A stretch of DNA of 64,000 nt from Hirsutella rhossiliensis (lineage: Eukaryota; Ascomycota; Sordariomycetes; Hypocreales; Ophiocordycipitaceae), in NCBI RefSeq assembly GCF_020360975.1, contig NW_025408669.1, positions 1,860,001 through 1,924,000 of the forward strand, in the 5' to 3' direction. How positions within the stretch are numbered: position 1 is the stretch's first letter; every line of letters begins with the position of its first letter. Positions 60,741 through 64,000 of this stretch are shown in pieces. Under the pieces are notes generated by a model. That model did no database searches and had not been told where the DNA came from. It was given only the letters and a program-made list of their open reading frames with translations. A program made the position numbers and the translations under genes.

Positions 60741-63398
60741 GCTCCCCCCTACGCCGCCTACGCCGCTGGCCCAGGTCATACGGCCATCATGATCCGTCCC
60801 TACGGGCTGGCTTCCGTGCCTTGCATGCATGCAGCATCATCAGCCTCAGCAACGACCTGGAACACACATCTTTGTCCGTGCGCTCTCTCCCTCTTCCCCT
60901 TTCCTCCCCCGTCTTGCCGGGCCATACCATGTTCTACTGCTTCCAATTTTCCTTTTGCCTCGTCCTGCTTCTTCTTCCTCTGGTCCGCTTCGCCGCAGGT
61001 ACCGGCTGCGCGTCGAACTGGGCATTTAGTTACCATCGCTCTCTCTCCCTTTGCTCGATCCACACACACGCTTGTGCCATCTCCCCACACCCCCCGTTGT
61101 CCGAGTCTGCCTCTTTTGATTTTTTCAAATAGCAGCCGTTGTTGACTCACACATGCAGCCAACTAACTAGGTATCTCGCCTCCAGCCCATCTACCACCCC
61201 CAACCGCTTCCCCAGGACCCCTGTCCTGCCGGCCGAGATCGCTGCAACGCTGGCTGCTTGCTTGATAGCGCCTCCTCTTGCGCAGCTCCGAGAGCCATTA
61301 CTCCGTCACGGCGCCACCCCCTTCTGATCAGGGCAGTCGGCCCCTGCCACCGAGCATCGGCCTCCTCGCATCGTCAAGCTCGGCGGCCACCGTGACATAG
61401 ATCCATTCCGTCCCCGTCACAGCTATTTGCGTCCACGGCCTGCGGTTGGCGGTCATGCTGTGCTGCTCTGTTGCTGCTGTTGCCGCCGCCGCCGCACTGC
61501 ATGACCCCCCTGTGGTTGTCCTTGTGTGCTATGATACGTAGGAATCGGACTGGCGCACATCAAAGTGCATAGATCGCCGACTAGCTTCTCCGACCGTGCG
61601 CCCATCGTCGTCTGAGGCAGAAACTCGTCTCTGCGCGGCAAACTCCCGCTCAGGTACGACCTGGCTGGATCCAGGCACCACACACCAGAAAGGGATGACT
61701 GTTGCTGCAGCGCACGTCCAGTCCCAGACCATCTGTCATATGTCAATTCGCGCCCATGCGGCCAACCACATTGGCTCCTCGCTCTAGCGATTTCCGCCCA
61801 CAGGCAATCATGGGCGGCTGTCTCGGCCTTGGACGCTCGGGGGCCGAGACTGACGTGTCCGAATTCCCGTCACAACCAAATCAAGGCCCCGTCTGCTTTG
61901 GCCTGGCAGCTTTGCGCCCATGCCTCGTGACCCTGTCCCTGCCCTTGCCGTTCAGTGGCCCCTTTGACCTCTCCCCCGCTTCTTGCTTGTTACATTGCCC
62001 GCTCCCTTGCCCCGATGCGCGCTGACCAGATCCTCGGACTCGATATACTGAAGCCCTGATCGAGTCAATGCTGCCCCGATCCACAGCAGGTCCTCCTTGT
62101 GGGCCCCGGCCACTGTGCCCACTGCCTTGACCGCACTCGAGAAGAGGCTGCTTTTCTTGTCGAGAATCATGTTTGATGACGACAGCGCCGCGACTACGTG
62201 CTTCTGGGCCTCCCAAGAGCAACGGACAGGAGAATGGGAGTCGCGACGGCTGCAGTCGTTGGCCGGACCTTTTCTCCGTTCTATTGCCTCGCAATCTCTC
62301 CTTCCGCTGCTGGACCGCGGCAGCTGAGCGAGCTGGTTCAGCTGAATTTTTTTTGGGACATAGGCATCTTTCGCACGCCGGTCGTTCGTTTCCTTGGAAA
62401 ATTGGGAGGAATCGTTGGTTGATGGCGGTGAATGTGACACCTTCGTGGCCAACCTCGTAGCTCGCTCATTGCGATGGCGAATGTCCGCGGGCAGAAATCG
62501 GCATCTACCCCAGCCACGAGGATGGCTCGTTGGCGGACATTGGGACACAGAGCCTCACGAACGGCCTGTAGCACATGCAGAGGCCGTCAACCCGTATAGC
62601 CGGGTGTCACCAGTCATTGTCATGTCGTTTCCGTGAAGTGTTTTGATTTTCTTTTTCCCGTAAGCCAAGCCGTTCTTTTTACCGTCGTCATCTCGCCCCC
62701 GGGCCCTCGCAGATAACCCGTCTCGCCAATCGCCGACCTGGAAGACACCTTATTTGTCCACGATTGCGAGGGTGACTGCTAATAGCCCCCCTTATGTGTT
62801 GGAATCATCTGGCGAGGGCATGTAAGCCCATTCGCCAGACCGCTCGAGGCGAACTGGCAATCTCCTCCCACGCAAACAAGAGATTGTGGGACCCTTGGTC
62901 GTTTTGCTTCCCAGAGGCGATGATGGATGCCTTGGTCGGAGATTTGCGCTTACCGTGGTTCTACAGGATAGCCACGGTCCCATGTCACCCTCTTGGATGA
63001 AAGAGGTCGGATGTCTGGAGTCGGACATAGCACGGCTCTGCTTGAGACTCGGTGTCTGAGTTGGCGCGGCGGGGTCCTCGATGAGCTGCCCGATGCGAAC
63101 TTGTTCTACCCGAACGGAAGATAAGGACGAGAGGTGATGTTTTGTTCGTGCCAGGAACATTGGCGGCTCGTGGTAATCGCCTTCGTGGTCGGGAGAGACA
63201 GCCTACGTCCGTCTTCGGTGTCACCCATCTGTGTCTTACTCCCAAACGACGCATCAAGGATCGCCCGCTGGACTCGCGAGGGGTGCAAAAGCACAGACGC
63301 AATGGTTCTCGAGGTCGAATCGATCGGAGGATGGCTCGATCTGCTCCCAGCAAAGGCAATCGTGCCCCCTTCGGCTAAAGGGGCGCTGGGAAAAGAGG

Positions 63399-64000
63399 TC
63401 AGGCAAACCACCGCGGCAGATGATACTTGACATTTTCGTAGACGACAAACGTGACCCACGTCGCCGGCATGACCCTCACCACGCCGGGCACCAGGCCACG
63501 GTAGAAGCCTACGAGGCCCTCGTCGCGCCAGGTGCGCACCACGACGCCGCGGAAGCCCCTGCCGAAGCGTTCGTCGGCGCGGTAGTTTTGCAGCCGGGTC
63601 CGCAGCACCTGGTAGGGGTACGTGACGGCGCCGGCGACGAGCTTGGCGGCGCTCGAGAGGGCGACGGTGGCCTGCGTCGTCATGGGCGCGTCGCTGTCGT
63701 CGCCGCTGTCTGGCTGCCGTCGGGCAAAGTACATCTGTTTGGCGGGCTCGTAGACGGCAAACTGCACGGCGCCGTGCGAGACGCCAAGCAGAGAGACGCC
63801 GAGCCCGCGGTAGAAGCCGCGCAGGCCCTCGGAGGCGTAGATGGCCCGCGCACCGGCCAGCATCGACGGGTAGGCGCCCGCCGCGCCGCGGTCCGACGAC
63901 AGCATGCGCGTCTTGAGCACCCAGACGGGGTTTGTCAGGGCCGACGTGGCGGCGCCGGCGGCGGCGCTCGAGAGGAAGAAGTCGCCGGCCGACGGTTGCT
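63399..64000 (-). CDS. FLX1: Mitochondrial carrier, FLX1-like (FAD/folate type), 3' part
   Basis: The gene enters from beyond position 64000 and ends at 63399; 199 residues are visible, with no intron. They cover roughly the second and third carrier repeats. The repeat signatures read NPVWVLKTRM and YPYQVLRTRLQ, matching the Px[DE]xx[KR] position with W or Q in the acidic place, as in the pyrimidine-nucleotide/FAD/folate branch. GLRGFYRGLGVSLLGVSHGAVQFAVYEPAK and GFYRGLVPGVVRVMPATWVTFVVYENVK are typical even-numbered helix and matrix-loop regions. The protein would exchange FAD or a folate across the inner mitochondrial membrane; yeast Flx1 is the closest named relative I recall, without alignment. 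The start lies outside the window. Confidence 0.85.
   Translation of the reverse strand, partial: QPSAGDFFLSSAAAGAATSALTNPVWVLKTRMLSSDRGAAGAYPSMLAGARAIYASEGLRGFYRGLGVSLLGVSHGAVQFAVYEPAKQMYFARRQPDSGDDSDAPMTTQATVALSSAAKLVAGAVTYPYQVLRTRLQNYRADERFGRGFRGVVVRTWRDEGLVGFYRGLVPGVVRVMPATWVTFVVYENVKYHLPRWFA

Larger units (their letters stand above)
49373..63398. other. About 14 kb without a supportable protein gene
   Basis: This lies between the AZF1-like start (-) and the 3' end of the carrier gene (-). Six-frame reading gives only short frames, low-complexity peptides from microsatellites, or peptides without domain character. It is GC-rich overall and holds many simple repeats and the GTAC-centred palindromes at 53671, 55556 and 59827. 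The part next to 49.4 kb probably contains the transcription factor's promoter and a long 5' leader. A frame at 61952-62548 (-) and one at 62792-63160 (-) look marginally protein-like but could not be tied to a family. Confidence 0.5.

Noticed and set aside
61952..62548. 198-codon minus-strand frame, somewhat protein-like
   Set aside because: No family motif, no supporting splice or neighbour; kept only as a remark in the gene-poor interval.

Overview
The window is nuclear DNA of a filamentous ascomycete, most likely a Sordariomycete of the Hypocreales type. This rests on GC-rich sequence, genes broken by short (about 49-70 nt) GT-AG introns with CTGAC/CTAAC-like branch points, and a fungal gene set (actin, GSK-3, TOM40, FES1, URM1, ELP2, mitochondrial uL5). 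The species is inferred only loosely. No tRNA, rRNA, transposon or CRISPR array was recognised.

Layout. (1) 1.2-8.6 kb is a small candidate specialised-metabolite cluster: a cytochrome P450 (+), an O-methyltransferase (-) and an NRPS-like enzyme of adenylation-thiolation-thioesterase architecture (+). The last two diverge from one promoter that carries a 17-bp triple repeat. (2) 10.7-12.2 kb is a GSK-3 kinase, followed by about 8.9 kb with no supportable gene. (3) 21.0-45.3 kb is a dense housekeeping block: 6-phosphofructo-2-kinase with a degenerate phosphatase domain (-), TOM40 (+), a ubiquitin-specific protease with a CaaX-like tail (-), mitochondrial ribosomal protein uL5m (+), FES1 (-), actin (+), an RSO55/C12orf65-like peptide-release factor (-), a serine palmitoyltransferase small subunit (+), a short-chain dehydrogenase (-), ELP2 (-) and URM1 (+). 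(4) 47.8-49.4 kb is an AZF1-like four-finger C2H2 transcription factor (-). It is preceded by about 14 kb with no supportable gene but rich in microsatellites and GTAC-centred palindromes. (5) 63.4-64.0 kb is the 3' part of an FLX1-like mitochondrial carrier (-) that runs off the window.

Functional links. The A-T-TE enzyme would make a scaffold from aryl-pyruvate-type acids, which the methyltransferase and P450 could tailor. ELP2 and URM1 are head to head, and both serve modification of the wobble uridine in tRNA (mcm5 and s2 groups). Exon boundaries were worked out by hand from reading frame, splice signals and remembered family conservation. Starts are the least certain part. No search or alignment was run.
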